A stretch of 64,000 bases of DNA from positions 59,031,741-59,095,740 of the forward strand of contig CM041465.1 in the NCBI GenBank assembly GCA_023213395.1, in the 5' to 3' direction. Position numbers and translations under genes: made by a program. This document shows positions 31,752 through 43,063 of the stretch, piece after piece. The stretch comes from Cycas panzhihuaensis. Taxonomy: Eukaryota; Cycadophyta. The notes under the pieces are model-generated. The model made no database searches. It saw only the letters and a program-made list of their open reading frames with translations, and had not been told where the DNA came from. Within the stretch, counting starts at the first letter, position 1. Each line of letters opens with the position of its first letter.

Positions 31752-34700
31752 AAGTTTTATCTAGCTTGGTTGGCATTGACAATCTTTATTTAAGCCATTC
31801 ATTCCTACATTTTGGTGTTTATGAGAAACTTGATTATTAGCCCTTGTCATTATAAGTGATGCAATATAAAAATAATATTATATTACAATGTATATATCAA
31901 TACAACCCTTGACAAATGTTATGCCTTATAACACACATACACATTGTCAAATAATGTAATTGCAAAGTTTTCACTTAGTTTTATAGGTGACGTCAACAGG
32001 CGAATCCATTTTATCATCATTCTATATCAAAGTACCTACATAATCACTATCGTTGGGTGATCTGCACATTGGGATATAATATACATAAGTCTCTGATAAA
32101 TCGTATAGTTTATTAACCAGGAGACATCAATATATATCTCACACTGTATCAAATAATTAGTTGTTCATATACATTGTACCTTTGCACTGGGTGTCAAATA
32201 ATATATGCACTCAACTTAACTTCATACCATGATTATTTCTTCCCTCAAATTTTTCACTACTCTATTCACCAAAGGGTTGACTGCTCATCATCCTCTATAA
32301 GAACATATGGTCAACTGCTTCAGATTTCATATCTATTCAGATCCAAGGGTGCTGAGAGGGATAGGGTTGACTGTTAATTGCTCTTACATTGAAATATTTG
32401 CATGGCATATTAACATATTTGCCCATTTCCTCATATTTGGCATATTAATATATACTTGAGTGTATATGATTGCACATTATTAATCCTCTATTAATCATCA
32501 ATAGTTGATATTCATAGGAATGGCATCATTTGTCCGTTTATGGTGACATTTAGTGAATTAATTTCCATATGCAAGAGGCCTATATATTTAGGAATATCAT
32601 TATGACCACCTAGTTTATCATTCCAATGATATATTTTCACTCCAATAATTATTGATGTGATATACTTCATAAACAACTTTGAGGTTTAAAAATTTGGGTA
32701 TGCCATCAAAATATATGCTTAATCAATCTATTGATAATCATATTAAGTAAATGTTGGGAATCATTGGATCATGGCCATCATCGGACATCATATATTAACA
32801 GCTACCATTGACACTATTATCATATAGTTAAGGACACAAGAAGTATATTATGAGATTTTGATATAGTTGGTGAGAGGAACATCCTCTATATATTGTGGTG
32901 CCGATTAATATAACTTATATTGAAACATATATTGATAGCCATAATAACAACCATGTATTAATAAGAAATTTGCTATATTTTATTATATAACAAGTCATGG
33001 AAAATTTACTACCAGTCGCATTCACCATATTTTATATATAAAGTCATGGTTTGATCAACGATAAGTTATAGCCATACACTGCCCTCACAAATATACCTAC
33101 CTATGTTGTGTGGAGGTGGAATTTTATATTTGCATAAGGTGTATATAAGTCTGTTAAAGTGGCAGCTAAAGAATCATCCCTACCTGATTGGTTGTCTGGT
33201 TGCCAAAGTTTTTTGCATCTCATTTGACATGCATATCATAATTAATATATTTTTGATATAGTTAAATAAATTAGGGTCAAAAGGGATTAATGCATAAGTG
33301 GGCATAATGACTGCAGTTAAACAACAAGAATTAACACCATCTGTCATTGACCATCTCATCCATAATAACTGTCACTTGCATTCCTAGTTTTAATTTTCAT
33401 TTCAAATTATATATTATTAATATATAATACTTAAGAGTTGTCACCACTTAGAATCTATTATCTGTGGACTTATGATTGATATATATTATTGGCAACAACA
33501 ATAATATAACAAGAGTGAGCAATATATATACCTTTATTATCATATACATTTGTGTAAGCCTATAATATAATCTACTAGTAGACATATATTTAGTGAGGTA
33601 TTGCAAGATTATAAATGCACTCTAGGTTTATAGCAATCATAATTTATGCAAATCATATCACCATATTTCTAAGAAGACAAGGTCTGCATACCTTAACACA
33701 TTGCATTTCTCTTATATGTGTGTATATATATTCAAGGCAAAAGAATGGGATTATTATTTCATGGAGTAAGATTTGTTTTAATAGGATTTGACCCTACAAC
33801 ATAAAATAAATATGCAATAGAGCTTATGTACAATGGGGCATTCAACGTGAGATGATATGAAACAACTTGTACTCATGTCATTATTTATTGGTTTACATAT
33901 AATAATCCTATTTGTGCTATGGCTAGAAAGGATGGGAAGGTGCTAGTTATACACTTAGGGATTGTAGATAGTCTGGCCAATGGAATATTCACATATATTA
34001 ATAAGATATTGTACATACCTATAAGAAATATAATATGCATTCTAGGTAGTGCATCTTTATGTATTTGTTCAATAGTGTATCAAGGTCTAGATCATTGTGA
34101 CATTATGAGGATGGTTTAAACAATGGGAGTACAATTTATAAAACCTTTGATTGCCAATGAAGTAACACATCTCATTTGTTACAAGCATGAAGGGTATAAG
34201 TACATGGTTGCTAAATAAATGGGAATAAAGCTAGTTAGTCAACCATCATTGGTTTGAAGACTGCTTGAAGATTTAGGCCTTAGTTTTCAAAGAAAATTAT
34301 TAGAAAAATGGATGGGAACTAGAGCTTTTAGTAGCAAAGGTCAATAATTCAGAAGATATTCAAGATAGCAAAAATTATCAGTTTCTATTGTTAATGCACA
34401 ATCAAGTTTCACACAATTATTCTACTAGTTTACATAGACTTCATTTGGCACCAAATTTCAAAATGCTTTCATATTATACGTTAGGCAAATTGGTTTTTAC
34501 AAATAAGAAATTACCAAAGATAAAATTTTCACTCAAAGAACATACATAATCAAGGACTTATGGGAAATTACAAAGGAAAAAGAAGCTTTTAGACATAGAG
34601 AGTAGAGATGAATATAAAGAATCTTCTCTAATATTAGTAAATCTCAATGACGCTTACTTATTAGCATTAGACAAAAAATTAAAGGAATAAGTAAGAAGAT

Positions 34701-35677
34701 TACAGAAGTTACATAAAGAGAATTCATTTAAAAATCATGAAAAACATGCATAAATTTATCGACAATGCAGATAAGGATGGCACATCTATATTAAAAGCCA
34801 ATGGAATACAAGATCACACAATACACAAAGAAAAAGAGCCTATAATCTAAATCATAATCCCAACACATGATTTGAGTATATAAAAAGAAGAAAATAATGT
34901 ATAATAGGAAAATAAGAATAAATTATTGATAGTCGATAAGGGAAAAATGTTAGTGTCATTCCTAAAAGAAAATATAATAGTTTATAAAAATATCAAGTAT
35001 ATATCAAAATGGTCGCTAATGCTAGTGGTGATATCTATATTTCTTGATCAATTGAAGAAGGACTGATCAGTACCAATGACATCTCTTGATTAATCTAAAT
35101 AAAAGATACTAGTACCAACAATAACAAGTTCATCTCTTAATTAATCGAATAATATAAATTAAATAATTAGATCATATATACTCAACGATTTTTCAGTGTC
35201 AACAATAACCATTTCATTTCTTAATAAATTTAAGAAGTTTTCAAGCATTGGTATAAAACCATACATTCTAAGACAATACTATGTATGTCAATAGATTGAA
35301 GTCAAAATCAAATGGAAGATACCACAGCAACAATCTTCATCTTGCAGGTAAAAGCATACATGAATTTAATATTTTTGTAATCAACATGTAGCAAAGAATT
35401 CTAATTGGTCTACAACTACATCAACTTATTCAAGCTTATCATTGTATGCATATTTGTTATTGTTTAAAGTTTTAGCAAGTATAACTCAATGACATATATC
35501 AGATGATTATGATATTCTTTCATCAGTAAGAGAAGACAACAAACTAATTATTATTTCAATTAGGCTTGAAGATGAAATATTTCAAGGAGAAGGTCTTGTT
35601 ACGAATTGCTTTAAATGAAGTAATCAACCCATCATTCAAATATGTTTCATGGAAAAAATATTTTAATAGGGAAGAAT
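31752..35677 (+). other. LARD-1 interior, non-coding
   Basis: AT-rich with the longest frame only 66 codons (33919-34119: MARKDGKVLVIHLGIVDSL and onward), which shows no domain I know. A-rich, weakly coding-like texture appears from 34300 to 35000. A purine stretch near 35668-35676 (TAGGGAAGAA) is the likely polypurine tract. Confidence 0.7.
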
Positions 35678-35925
35678 TATTATAAACCTCCTTAAGATTA
35701 ATTAATTGAATATATAATGAAGGGGTGCCTCTTGAATAGTTGCAATATTTTATGTGAAGGGACCTATTATATACATATAAATATCACATCAAATATATTG
35801 TATAATATCACTTATTTTATCAAATCATTTAATTGGTCTATTTGACTATTTAATATTTTCAAAGTGCACTTGTGTATTCAATAATATCTAGCTGTCTCTT
35901 CCAGTTATAGAGTTGGTCCATAATG
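35678..35925 (+). repeat. LARD-1 3' LTR
   Basis: Begins TATTATAAACC (the LTR start TG has decayed to TA) and ends CATAATG, the counterpart of TATAACA in the 5' copy. Confidence 0.9.
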
Positions 35926-36260
35926 ATATAGGCCTCATTCTTCTAATTGTATAATGATGCAAGGGCTTTCTAGGTTTCAATTGAGGTCTCTTCACTAATA
36001 TGAGTCAAAATATAATCACTTATAGATAGAGCAATTATGGTTAATACATGCTTATCTCTTTCCTTCCAACTAGTAATTTTTATAATATCACAAATAGTTT
36101 TTTTTTAGTAATAATATCCTATGATTTTTTTTTACAACTAAAAGCCCTTTTATTTTAATTTTACTAGTAGTATAATTTTGATTGGTTAGCTTATTTGACT
36201 CATCCAAAGAGTAGATTGAATGTATTTTACAATAAATTAGAAGAAAATTTATAAACTTAA
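35926..36260 (-). pseudogene. Cop4 gag, N-terminal part
   Basis: The minus strand reads ESNKLTNQNYTTSKIKIKGL near 36200-36140 and then KHVLTIIALSISDYILTHIS with ETWKALASLYN (about 36050-35950), the start of copia gag (KLxxxNYxxWKxxMKxLL). It is the missing half of gag, displaced 4.4 kb by LARD-1. Confidence 0.85.
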
Positions 36261-36485
36261 GATTTTTAGATGATTGTGATAGGCCAAATCCATATGGATG
36301 TACAAAAAAAGTATAGATGTATGGAATTCTAAGAAAACCCCTCAAAATATAGATCTTTACTTCATCTACAAGGATCTAAAGGAAAAATTAGAAAAAATCT
36401 CTAAATTGAGAGAAAAATACATTGAAAAGAAGAGGGGCGACTAGGATTTAATTCACTCTTTTACTCATAACTTAAAAAATCTCTA
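36261..36485 (-). other. Cop4 leader, inner part
   Basis: Non-coding sequence between Cop4 gag and LINE-2. Its end (AAAAAATCTCTA, 36474-36485) is the LINE-2 target duplication. The leader resumes at 40469. Confidence 0.7.
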
Positions 36486-36940
36486 TAGTCAGGAAGAGGC
36501 TTTGGGATAGATTGATTGAGGCACACAGGGATTGCCGACTTCCATGGTTGCTGGCGGGTGACTTCAACTCAGCCTTATCCCCTGGTGACAAGAGAGGAGG
36601 CACCAAGGGATGGACTACTAGTATGGTTGAGTTTGGCGATTTCTTCCAACAGGGGGGGTTGGAAGATATCAGTCTCAGGGGGGCATCCTTCACCTGGTCT
36701 AATAAGAGGTTGGGGGACAGCCTTATTCAAATCAAGCTGGACAGGGTGTTGGTTAACTATGATTGGATGAGATGCTTCTCTGACTTTGCCTTAGAGGCAT
36801 TGCCGAGGATCAGCTCTGATCACTCGCCCCTCTTATTGACATTTTCAGATTCGGGTAAATTCATTGGGGCCCCCTTCGGATTTGAATTAATGTGGCTTCA
36901 CCATCCAGACCTTTGGAAAAGAATTGAGGAATGGTGAGGC
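36486..36940 (+). pseudogene. LINE-2 endonuclease, C-terminal part
   Basis: The frame opens with RLIEAHRDCRLPWLLAGDFN (catalytic GDFN) and includes RLGDSLIQIKLDRVL (LDR), ISSDHSPLLL (catalytic SDH) and FELMWLHHPDLW. The first roughly 100 residues are missing by truncation. It ends at a stop after KRIEEW. Confidence 0.93.
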
Positions 36941-36961
36941 ATTGATATTAAAGGTCACGCC

Positions 36962-38880
36962 ATGTATAGATTTTCAAAGAAGCTGGACTGGGTCAAAAGA
37001 CAAGTAAAGGCTTGGAACAAGGACGTTTTTCAAAGCATAAATGAACAAAAGGATAAAACTATCCAAGATTTGAAAGGCATAGAGGAACAAATTAAGCGGA
37101 TGGGTAGATCAGCGGAGCTTAACAAGGCTGAGAAGGAGCTCACCGAGACTATGGAGGAGATCCTCAACAGAGAGGAGATCCATTGGAGACAAAAATCTAG
37201 GGCCCTCTGGCTGCCCGAAGGTGATAGAAATACCAGATTTTTCCATATGACCACAACAAAACATAGGGTGAACAACAGAATCAATAGTCTTCAAAAGGAA
37301 GATGGTTCTGTTGTCAGCTCGGTTGAGGATATGAAGGAGCTGGCATGCGAATATTTCAAGAACCTTTTTGCTGAATCGCCAGGCGGGGATGAGGATAGGA
37401 GGAAAGACTTCCTGAATAATATTCCTCATTTGGTGAACGAAGAGCAGAATGCCCAGCTTACAACCCCATTCACTTAGGACGAGGTCAGGGAGGCTCTCTT
37501 CGGTATAAAGAAAGATAAAGCGCTAGGTCCTGACGGATTTCCCCCGGGATTCTTTCAAGAATTATGGGACATTATTAAGGGGGATCTCATGGAAGTAATG
37601 CAGGAGTTCCAACTAAACAGAAAGATTCTGCAGGAGTGGCAGACCACATTCCTGGTCCTTATTCCAAAAAAAGACAAGGAAAATAGGATGGAGGATTTCT
37701 GCCCTATTAGCCTCTGCAACGTTAAATACAAAATCCTAACAAAGATCCTAGTGAACAGAGTGAAGGAAATTATGCCAAATATTATTTCTCAGAATCAAGA
37801 TGTTTTCCTTCGGGGCAGGCAGTTATACGATGGCTATATTGTTGTCCACGAAACAATCCATTCAGCGGCAGAGAGAAAGGAGCCTGTGATGCTTATCAAG
37901 ATCGACCTCTCGAAGGCTTTTGATAGGGTCTCCTGGGACTGTTTGATAGATTGCCTTGGTGCATTTGGTTTTGGGGAGACTTGGCGGGCTTGGATAAAGC
38001 TATGCATTGGTAACCCGCAATTCTCTATCATCATTAATGGCTCTTCCTCTAAGTTTTTTCCAGGATTTAGGGGGTTGAGGCAGGGAGACCCTCTCTCTCC
38101 CTTCTTGTTTATCACGATGGCTGAGCTTCTGGGTAGAACCTTGGACACTGTCAGAAGGTAGGGAGCCATAAAAGGTATAAAGCCGACTTCTGGTGTGGAT
38201 TCAGTGACCCATCACCAATTCATGGACGATAACATCCTCTTAGGTAAGGCTTCTTTGAGAGAGGCCTCCAAATTTAAAGAGATTTTGGGCCACTTTAAGG
38301 AGGCCACGAACCAAAAGATAAACTTGAATAAGAGTAATGTCTTCTTCATAAATACCCCGGGCCATGTTCAAGGCAGGATAAGTAGAATCCTAGAGATGAG
38401 CATTAAAGAGTTCCCCACTATCTACCTTGGTCTGCCACTCTTTGTAGGGAGAATATCCAAGGACATGTGGAACCCCTTCATTGACAGGATGCAAAGGAAG
38501 CTGGCGGGCTGGAAAGGCGCCCTGCTTAGTCTAGCTGGGAAGCTCCAGCTAGTTGCTTCGACGCTGCAGAGCATTCCAGTATTTTGGATGTCTATATTCA
38601 GAGTTCCGGCGGGCATATCAAACATTATTGAATCCATCCAGAAGAGATTCCTTTGGTCAGGGATGGAGAGCAAAGACAGAATACATTTGGTAAGCTGGAA
38701 TAAAGTCTGCACCTCGAAATGGGCTGGTGGTCTTAACCTGAGAAGGATTTCTCCTTTTAATGCTGCTCTAGGGGCAAAGTTGGGATGGCGTTTATTTAAA
38801 GGGGGAGAGAGACTTTGGGAGAAGATCCTGACCAGAAAATACATTCAAGGGGGCTCTCTTATTTAGAATGATGCTTCACA
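36962..38880 (+). pseudogene. LINE-2 reverse transcriptase
   Basis: A linker helix region (36962-37477) with ALWLPEGDRNTRFFH precedes RT. RT reads KKDKALGPDGFPPGFFQELW, FLVLIPKKD, PISLCNVKYKILTKIL, LIKIDLSKAFDRVSWD (catalytic Asp), GLRQGDPLSPFLFI, and HHQFMDDNILLG (both catalytic Asp kept; Ala of FADD is Met). The thumb region continues with NLNKSNVFFIN and IYLGLPLFVG to 38866. Stops lie only at 37476, 38160 and 38864. If read through, this is a nearly complete RT. Confidence 0.96.
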
Positions 38881-39800
38881 GATCGGATCCACTGTTTGGA
38901 GAAGCATTCTTAAAGCTTGGAGAGCTATAAGGGATGGCTTGAAATGGAGACTTGGAGACAGTAACTCCATAAGGTTCTGGGAGGATGCATGGTGCTGCGA
39001 CATTGCACTTAAGGATGATCCAGTCCTGGAGCCTATTATGGGGCTCTGTGCCAGGTTATATGGCACTCAGGTTAAGGATTATTGGACCGGGAGTGGCAAA
39101 AATAGGCGTTGGAAGTCTCTGGAGGAAATTCAAGGAGAAAGATTGCAAGAGGGCCTAAACAAACTAAAAAAGATTCTTCGTAAGAATTATATCCCCAGAA
39201 TGACCTCGCCGGATACGGTTGTGTGGCCTCTCAGTCCGTTCGAGGACTATACCGTTAAACAAGGATACCATTTCCTTTGTTTAACCAGAGGGGATCAGAG
39301 AAATCCAACCCTTGAAGGAGTTTGGAGGCTTCCTATTATTCCTAAGATTGTTATTTTCTGGTGGACTTGCCTTAGGAATAAAATCCTCACTTTAGACAAT
39401 CTCAAGAAGAGAGGCATTGAACATATGCATTTTATGTTGCTCAGAGGAGGAATCCATGGACCGCATCTTCATTGGGTGTGCTTTTACAAGAGAGGTTTGG
39501 AGGATGTTACTTGAAAAACTAGAGGTTTGCTAGACATTTTCAAAAAAGACTTTTGACTTATGGCTTGCCTGGCTTAGCCCTTTCAGAAGCAGAACTCTGA
39601 CCTGCATCTGAAAGACAATGCTCCCAATATTGGCTTGGAATATATGGAAAGAGTGGAATCGACGATTTTTTCAGGAGAACCAGATGGACCAGATCACCAT
39701 TTTCCACAGAATATGCTCGGACATTAGGGAAAACGTTAGAAATGTGAAAGAAAAACATCTTTCCTTGACGAAGAGCAGGATTCTAAGTAAATGGGGTATA
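38881..39800 (+). pseudogene. LINE-2 post-RT and zf-RVT region, with a frameshift
   Basis: The open block 38939-39514 reads KWRLGDSNSIRFWEDAWC, TVKQGYHFLC and FWWTCLRNKILTLDNLKKRG. Near 39425-39435 the expected zinc motif (CILCCSEEESMDHIFIGC) continues in another frame, so one frameshift lies here. It resumes with AWNIWKEWNRRFFQENQM at 39618-39700. Confidence 0.9.
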
Positions 39801-40309
39801 TTTCAGATTTGAGGCAAGGCCCAAGTCAGAGTTGGCGACCTGAGGAGACATGGAGTAAAGTTAATTTTGATGGGGCTGCCAATGGGGAAGCTGGTGGAGG
39901 GGGCATCTGTAGAGATAGCACTGGTACCCCTATCTGGGCTTTCGCGGACTACTATGAATGTCAGACAAACTACTACACGGAAACACAAGCTATGTTTAAA
40001 GCCCTAGACCTAGCAGTTGAAGGAAATATTCAGCGCCTGGTGTTAGAGGGGGATTCAAAGGTGGTGATTAAGACATTGAAAGGTGAGGCCCTTCCAGATT
40101 GGAGATTCCAGTACCTTTTCAATGATGCCAAAGAGATCATAAAGGGACTGGAAAAAGTCCGTATAAGGCATACTTTGAGAGAAGGTAATAAACTAGCTGA
40201 TTTTTTGGCAAATTGGGGGGTAAGGCATCGGGAAGGTCAAATGTGGAAGAGTGACTTCCCTAGGGATCTTATGGTTCTGGTGGAGAAGGATATGATTTGT
40301 AACAGCTAG
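39791..40309 (+). CDS. LINE-2 RNase H domain, open
   Basis: A 172-codon open frame encodes a complete plant-LINE-type RNase H: KVNFDGAANGEAGGGGICRD (first Asp in DGA), YTETQAMFKALDLAV (Glu), LEGDSKVVIKTLKG (Asp) and REGNKLADFLANWG (final Asp). All four expected acidic residues are present. As an isolated end of a truncated LINE it is unlikely to be expressed, but the sequence is undamaged. The true reading frame comes from RT upstream, so the Met is not necessarily a start. Confidence 0.93.
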   Translation: MGYISDLRQGPSQSWRPEETWSKVNFDGAANGEAGGGGICRDSTGTPIWAFADYYECQTNYYTETQAMFKALDLAVEGNIQRLVLEGDSKVVIKTLKGEALPDWRFQYLFNDAKEIIKGLEKVRIRHTLREGNKLADFLANWGVRHREGQMWKSDFPRDLMVLVEKDMICNS

Positions 40310-40468
40310 TCGTGGGGCTTGTCCCGGCAGGTAGCTCTCTGGCCTAGACCGTGGGGATGTCATGGTCAAATATCTCATGGTAGCACGAAATTTTTCGATG
40401 TAATAGGTTGTGGGATCCTGCTCAAGCCCACTATAAATTCATTTTATCTTACCAAAAAAAAAAAAAAA
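40310..40468 (+). other. LINE-2 3' untranslated region and poly(A)
   Basis: About 145 bases of non-coding sequence end in AAATTCATTTTATCTTACC followed by 15 A. The end resembles the LINE-1 3' end (minus strand ATTTTACCTAAT before its A run). Confidence 0.9.
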
Positions 40469-40875
40469 TCTCTAGTGAAATCTTGCAAACTTATACTTAA
40501 AAGAAAGATTACAGTCTGAAGAAGATTTTAAGACCACTTATCGTATTTGAAATGAAAAAAAATGGGAGAAATTTATTGGGGAAGGTTTAAATCTATGGCT
40601 AAAGTTTTTAATGATTTTTTGCTTATCGAGGCAGAATTTGCAAATGCTTCTTTGGGACAATAGTCTATACTCCTTCAGATGTCTTTATTGGTAAAATTTC
40701 ATATAATTTCAAGCACTTTGATTTTTTATTGTATAGTTCTGTACAACTTCATCCTTTCTTCAAATTGAATTATCTCTTTCCTTTAGATCTTTATCACCTT
40801 TCTCCTTTCTTAGTTTCTTAAGCAAATAGTGTTTGACACCTTAGTCCAGCCTTAGTCTAGCTTTCTATTAAGCTT
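40469..40875 (-). other. Cop4 leader, outer part
   Basis: Non-coding continuation of the Cop4 leader up to its primer site. No frames of note. Confidence 0.65.
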
Positions 40876-40887
40876 GCTTTGATACCA
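40876..40887 (-). promoter_or_regulatory. Cop4 primer-binding site
   Basis: The minus strand reads TGGTATCAAAGC, one G-to-A change from the tRNA-iMet primer site, directly at the LTR end. Confidence 0.9.
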
Positions 40888-41098
40888 TGTTGAAAACCAT
40901 ATTGAGAAAATGAATGATCTTCATTGATTCATGAGAGAGAAATGGTCTCTTTTATATACAATTGATTTACATAATAAATCTAGTATACGTAGGACAAGTG
41001 TCGCTTTAGGATTGAAGAGAGACAATGACACATAACCCTTAATTTATATAAAGATCACTATAGTACAAGTCTTAGGATAAAATATTAATATTCTAATA
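40888..41098 (-). repeat. Cop4 5' LTR
   Basis: Starts TGTTGAAAACC in plus orientation next to the primer site and ends TTCTAATA, the counterpart of TTCTAAC in the 3' copy at 28222-28431. It would carry the Cop4 promoter. Confidence 0.8.
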
Positions 41099-41237
41099 GT
41101 CTCTTACTCTTAAATTACATTCACAATATTAAATTCATTTTAAGTTAGAATATCTCTCCTTCTTTATTTATGGTCTTCAAATCATTAAGTTTTTACTCCC
41201 TATTCACTTTATTAGATTTTCTAGAAATCCAAGATTG
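41099..41237 (-). other. Cop3 leader, outer part (inferred)
   Basis: A 139-base segment between the Cop4 LTR and a second minus-strand primer site. It is best explained as the outer end of the Cop3 leader, split from 18161-18733 by LINE-1 and Cop4. Confidence 0.5.
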
Positions 41238-41249
41238 GCTATGATACCA
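41238..41249 (-). promoter_or_regulatory. Primer-binding site, probably Cop3
   Basis: The minus strand reads TGGTATCATAGC, one change from the tRNA-iMet primer site, abutting an LTR end (TGTCAAAA in plus orientation). Confidence 0.85.
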
Positions 41250-41500
41250 TGTCAAAAAATAAGGAGAAAGAAGGAGTCATAATGACTCAAAGAACTAGTG
41301 AAAAATATAGATAAAAAATCAAGAGAGATGTGTTGGAAAATCTCCATTTTTTTTCTTTATTGCTCATCACTTATATTGTATTTGTATATAATAGTTATAA
41401 TTTAGAAAAGATGCTTTCAAAGAAAGCTAGTAACTTCTTTCAATTACAACTAAGAAAAATTACTTTCAAATGTAACAAAAAATGGTTATAAAACTTCAAA
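41250..41500 (-). repeat. Probable Cop3 5' LTR (right end uncertain)
   Basis: Begins TGTCAAAAAATAAGG directly after the primer site. No second copy is in the window, so only the left boundary is certain. Confidence 0.55.
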
Positions 41501-42110
41501 CATTTCATGTATACATTGCACTAGATTGTGATCTAGTTGTCAGAGATGATGATCCTAAATAACACAATTAAGTGGATTATGATCTTACAAAGTGAGATCA
41601 CAATTATAAAATGCTCAGGTCATGTAATCATGATTTAATAAGTGATTGTGATTCTAATATGCCAAGGACCTCTAATTGTGATGCTACAACTTGTGATTGC
41701 AATGCTAATATGTAAAGGGCCTCCAATTGTAATCCTTAAATATGCAACAATCCTAAAATTGATGTAATATCCTCATATTTTGTTCATTTGGGGTCCATGG
41801 CCACTTGTTTCAAAGCCAATATGAACCTTTATTCCATTGTGAAGTTTGTAGGTCCTCCTTCGAACTTTATTTTTTTTACTATTTTAATAAGATTATCATG
41901 AGGTTAATAATACAGAAGATTGACCTTATTGAAATAAGAAAATCAATTCAGGGTAAGGTTGTTTAGTTGTAAATGACATATCTATCAGTCTAGGTTTAGC
42001 CCAAATCATTATTGTAGATATCCATTATGGGTTTCATGGGATTCATCATGGAGCAATTAGTCAACTTCAAACTTCACAAATTAATATCACACTGGAGATC
42101 ACATCTAATG
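41501..42110 (-). other. Probable LTR or 3' untranslated end of Cop5
   Basis: Non-coding sequence downstream of the Cop5 RNase H end. It contains a two-unit tandem repeat at 41647-41738 and no readable protein. Confidence 0.45.
41647..41738. repeat. 45-bp tandem repeat, two diverged units
   Basis: Units start at 41647 and 41692 with TGTGATT, and share CTAATATG, then (A)AGGxCCTC and AATTGT(G/A)AT. Unit 2 carries a short insertion. Confidence 0.7.
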
Positions 42111-42560
42111 AGTTTACTATTGTTAGCATCTATAGTTGATGCTCTTTAATGAATTTGATTTATTCATAGAAGTTGTGTTTTTCATGCATCTCTCTTGAGA
42201 CTCCCTTGGTGAAAATATCTGTAACCATATCATTTGTACAATAGAAGATGGGATTGATGTCTCCTAATTCAACTCTTTCTTTCATAGTGATTTTGGATAT
42301 GAATATACTTTGACCTAGCAAGATAATTGGCATTCTTTACACTATTTTCTTGAGAAATGTTTTGAACCAATAACATGCTTTGTTGTATGGGGTGTTGCTA
42401 TGTATTCGACTTTAGTGGATGATAGTGTAATTATACATTGCTTCTTGTTGTTCCAACTTGCAATACTATCAAATAAGTTGAACACATATCCTATTGTTGA
42501 TCTTTTGCTATTAAGATCTCCATCCTAATCTATTTCTAGAAAACCAACCAAATAATCCAA
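42111..42560 (-). pseudogene. Cop5: copia RNase H and polyprotein C-terminus
   Basis: The minus strand reads VGFLEID, a stop, DGDLNSKRSTIGYVFNLFDS, then CIITLSSTKVEYIATPHTTK, the copia RNase H motifs (DWAGD..D.RSTSGY.F and ALSSTEAEY). The extreme C-terminus TNDMVTDIFTKGVSREMHEK follows at about 42160-42230. RT, expected to the right, is cut off by the GyC LTR at 42637. Confidence 0.9.
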
Positions 42561-42636
42561 AGTTAGACTCTCACTACTTCCATTGTGGCAAATTCCATAC
42601 TTGTCGCTTTCAAGTACATGGAAATCCTTGTCCAAT

Positions 42637-43063
42637 TATGGCATGCCCACAAAGTTTTAATATAGATTATAGTAGTTACAACATAAATTATCTAGATAAT
42701 AATATTTGAACATAATTATATTAGATTTTTATAGTAAATTTAGAGTGATATCAAATATAAAATAGTAAATAAAATAATAATAATAAGATGAAATATCAAT
42801 AGTAAATTGCCCTATTTGAGGCTAGGGTTTTCTCCCAAATGGCACAAAAGTGCCCTAATGGCCTTAGGCCATTATTTCTAGATCAAACATAAAATTCTCC
42901 AAGATCATTTACAATTGAATAGTGCTATCTATTTATGGCCCTACTTTTACTGTCTCTCTCTCTCACCAACTTTTTATTCTCCCTCCTAAAAATATTGGCT
43001 TCACATTAATAACTCCTCTTTATTCTCCTAAAAGTTTGACTTCACATAATTGAAAATACAACA
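42637..43063 (-). repeat. GyC 3' LTR (427 bp)
   Basis: Starts TATGGCATGCCCAC (TG decayed to TA) and ends AATACAACA. It matches 53381-53689 over about 300 bases, including the phrase TTTTCTCCCAAATGGCACAA. Confidence 0.88.

Larger units (their letters stand above)
31490..35925 (+). mobile_element. LARD-1: large LTR element without recognisable coding capacity, 4.4 kb
   Basis: Two 248-bp LTRs (31490-31737 and 35678-35925) in direct orientation enclose a perfect tRNA-iMet primer site and 3.9 kb of interior in which I find no gag, protease, RT or integrase motif. That is the definition of a LARD-type non-autonomous element, which must borrow enzymes from a relative. The LTRs differ at about 27 of 248 positions by my count. 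It sits inside Cop4 gag, which reads on from 35926. Confidence 0.88.
36486..40468 (+). mobile_element. LINE-2: 5'-truncated plant L1 LINE with poly(A), plus strand
   Basis: ORF2 starts in the middle of the endonuclease and runs through RT, zf-RVT and RNase H to a 3' untranslated region and a poly(A) tail (40454-40468). The flanks carry the duplication AAAAAATCTCTA (36474-36485 and 40463-40474, sharing A residues with the tail), as expected for target-primed insertion. ORF1 and the endonuclease N-terminus are absent, the usual dead-on-arrival truncation. It has clearly more G+C and CG dinucleotides and far fewer stops than its neighbours, pointing to a relatively recent insertion. Confidence 0.96.
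28222..41098 (-). mobile_element. Cop4: copia element, minus strand, carrying LARD-1 and LINE-2
   Basis: Its LTRs are at 28222-28431 and 40888-41098 (about 210 bp each; shared words include GTCTCTTT near the TATATAC block and TAGGATAAAAT near the far end). Between them, on the minus strand, lie RT, integrase, protease, knuckle and gag, interrupted by LARD-1 inside gag and LINE-2 inside the leader. Removing the two insertions leaves about 4.5 kb, the expected size for a copia element that has lost RNase H. No clean target duplication is visible. Confidence 0.88.

Noticed and set aside
31478-35931. The 8-bp direct repeat TGATATAG around LARD-1, as a hint of a hAT-type DNA transposon
   Set aside because: The 248-bp direct LTRs and a perfect tRNA primer site identify an LTR element; the repeat overlaps the LTR end and is better explained by the broken target site.
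39791-40309. The LINE-2 RNase H frame as an independent host RNase H gene
   Set aside because: It is continuous in order and spacing with LINE RT and zf-RVT and ends at the LINE 3' region and poly(A).
28217-41103. A target duplication for Cop4
   Set aside because: The flanks (ACGAA on the left, GTCTC on the right) do not match, so I claim the element from its LTR pair and internal order only.
41644-41738. Satellite DNA
   Set aside because: Only two diverged units are present, so it is a local duplication and not an array.
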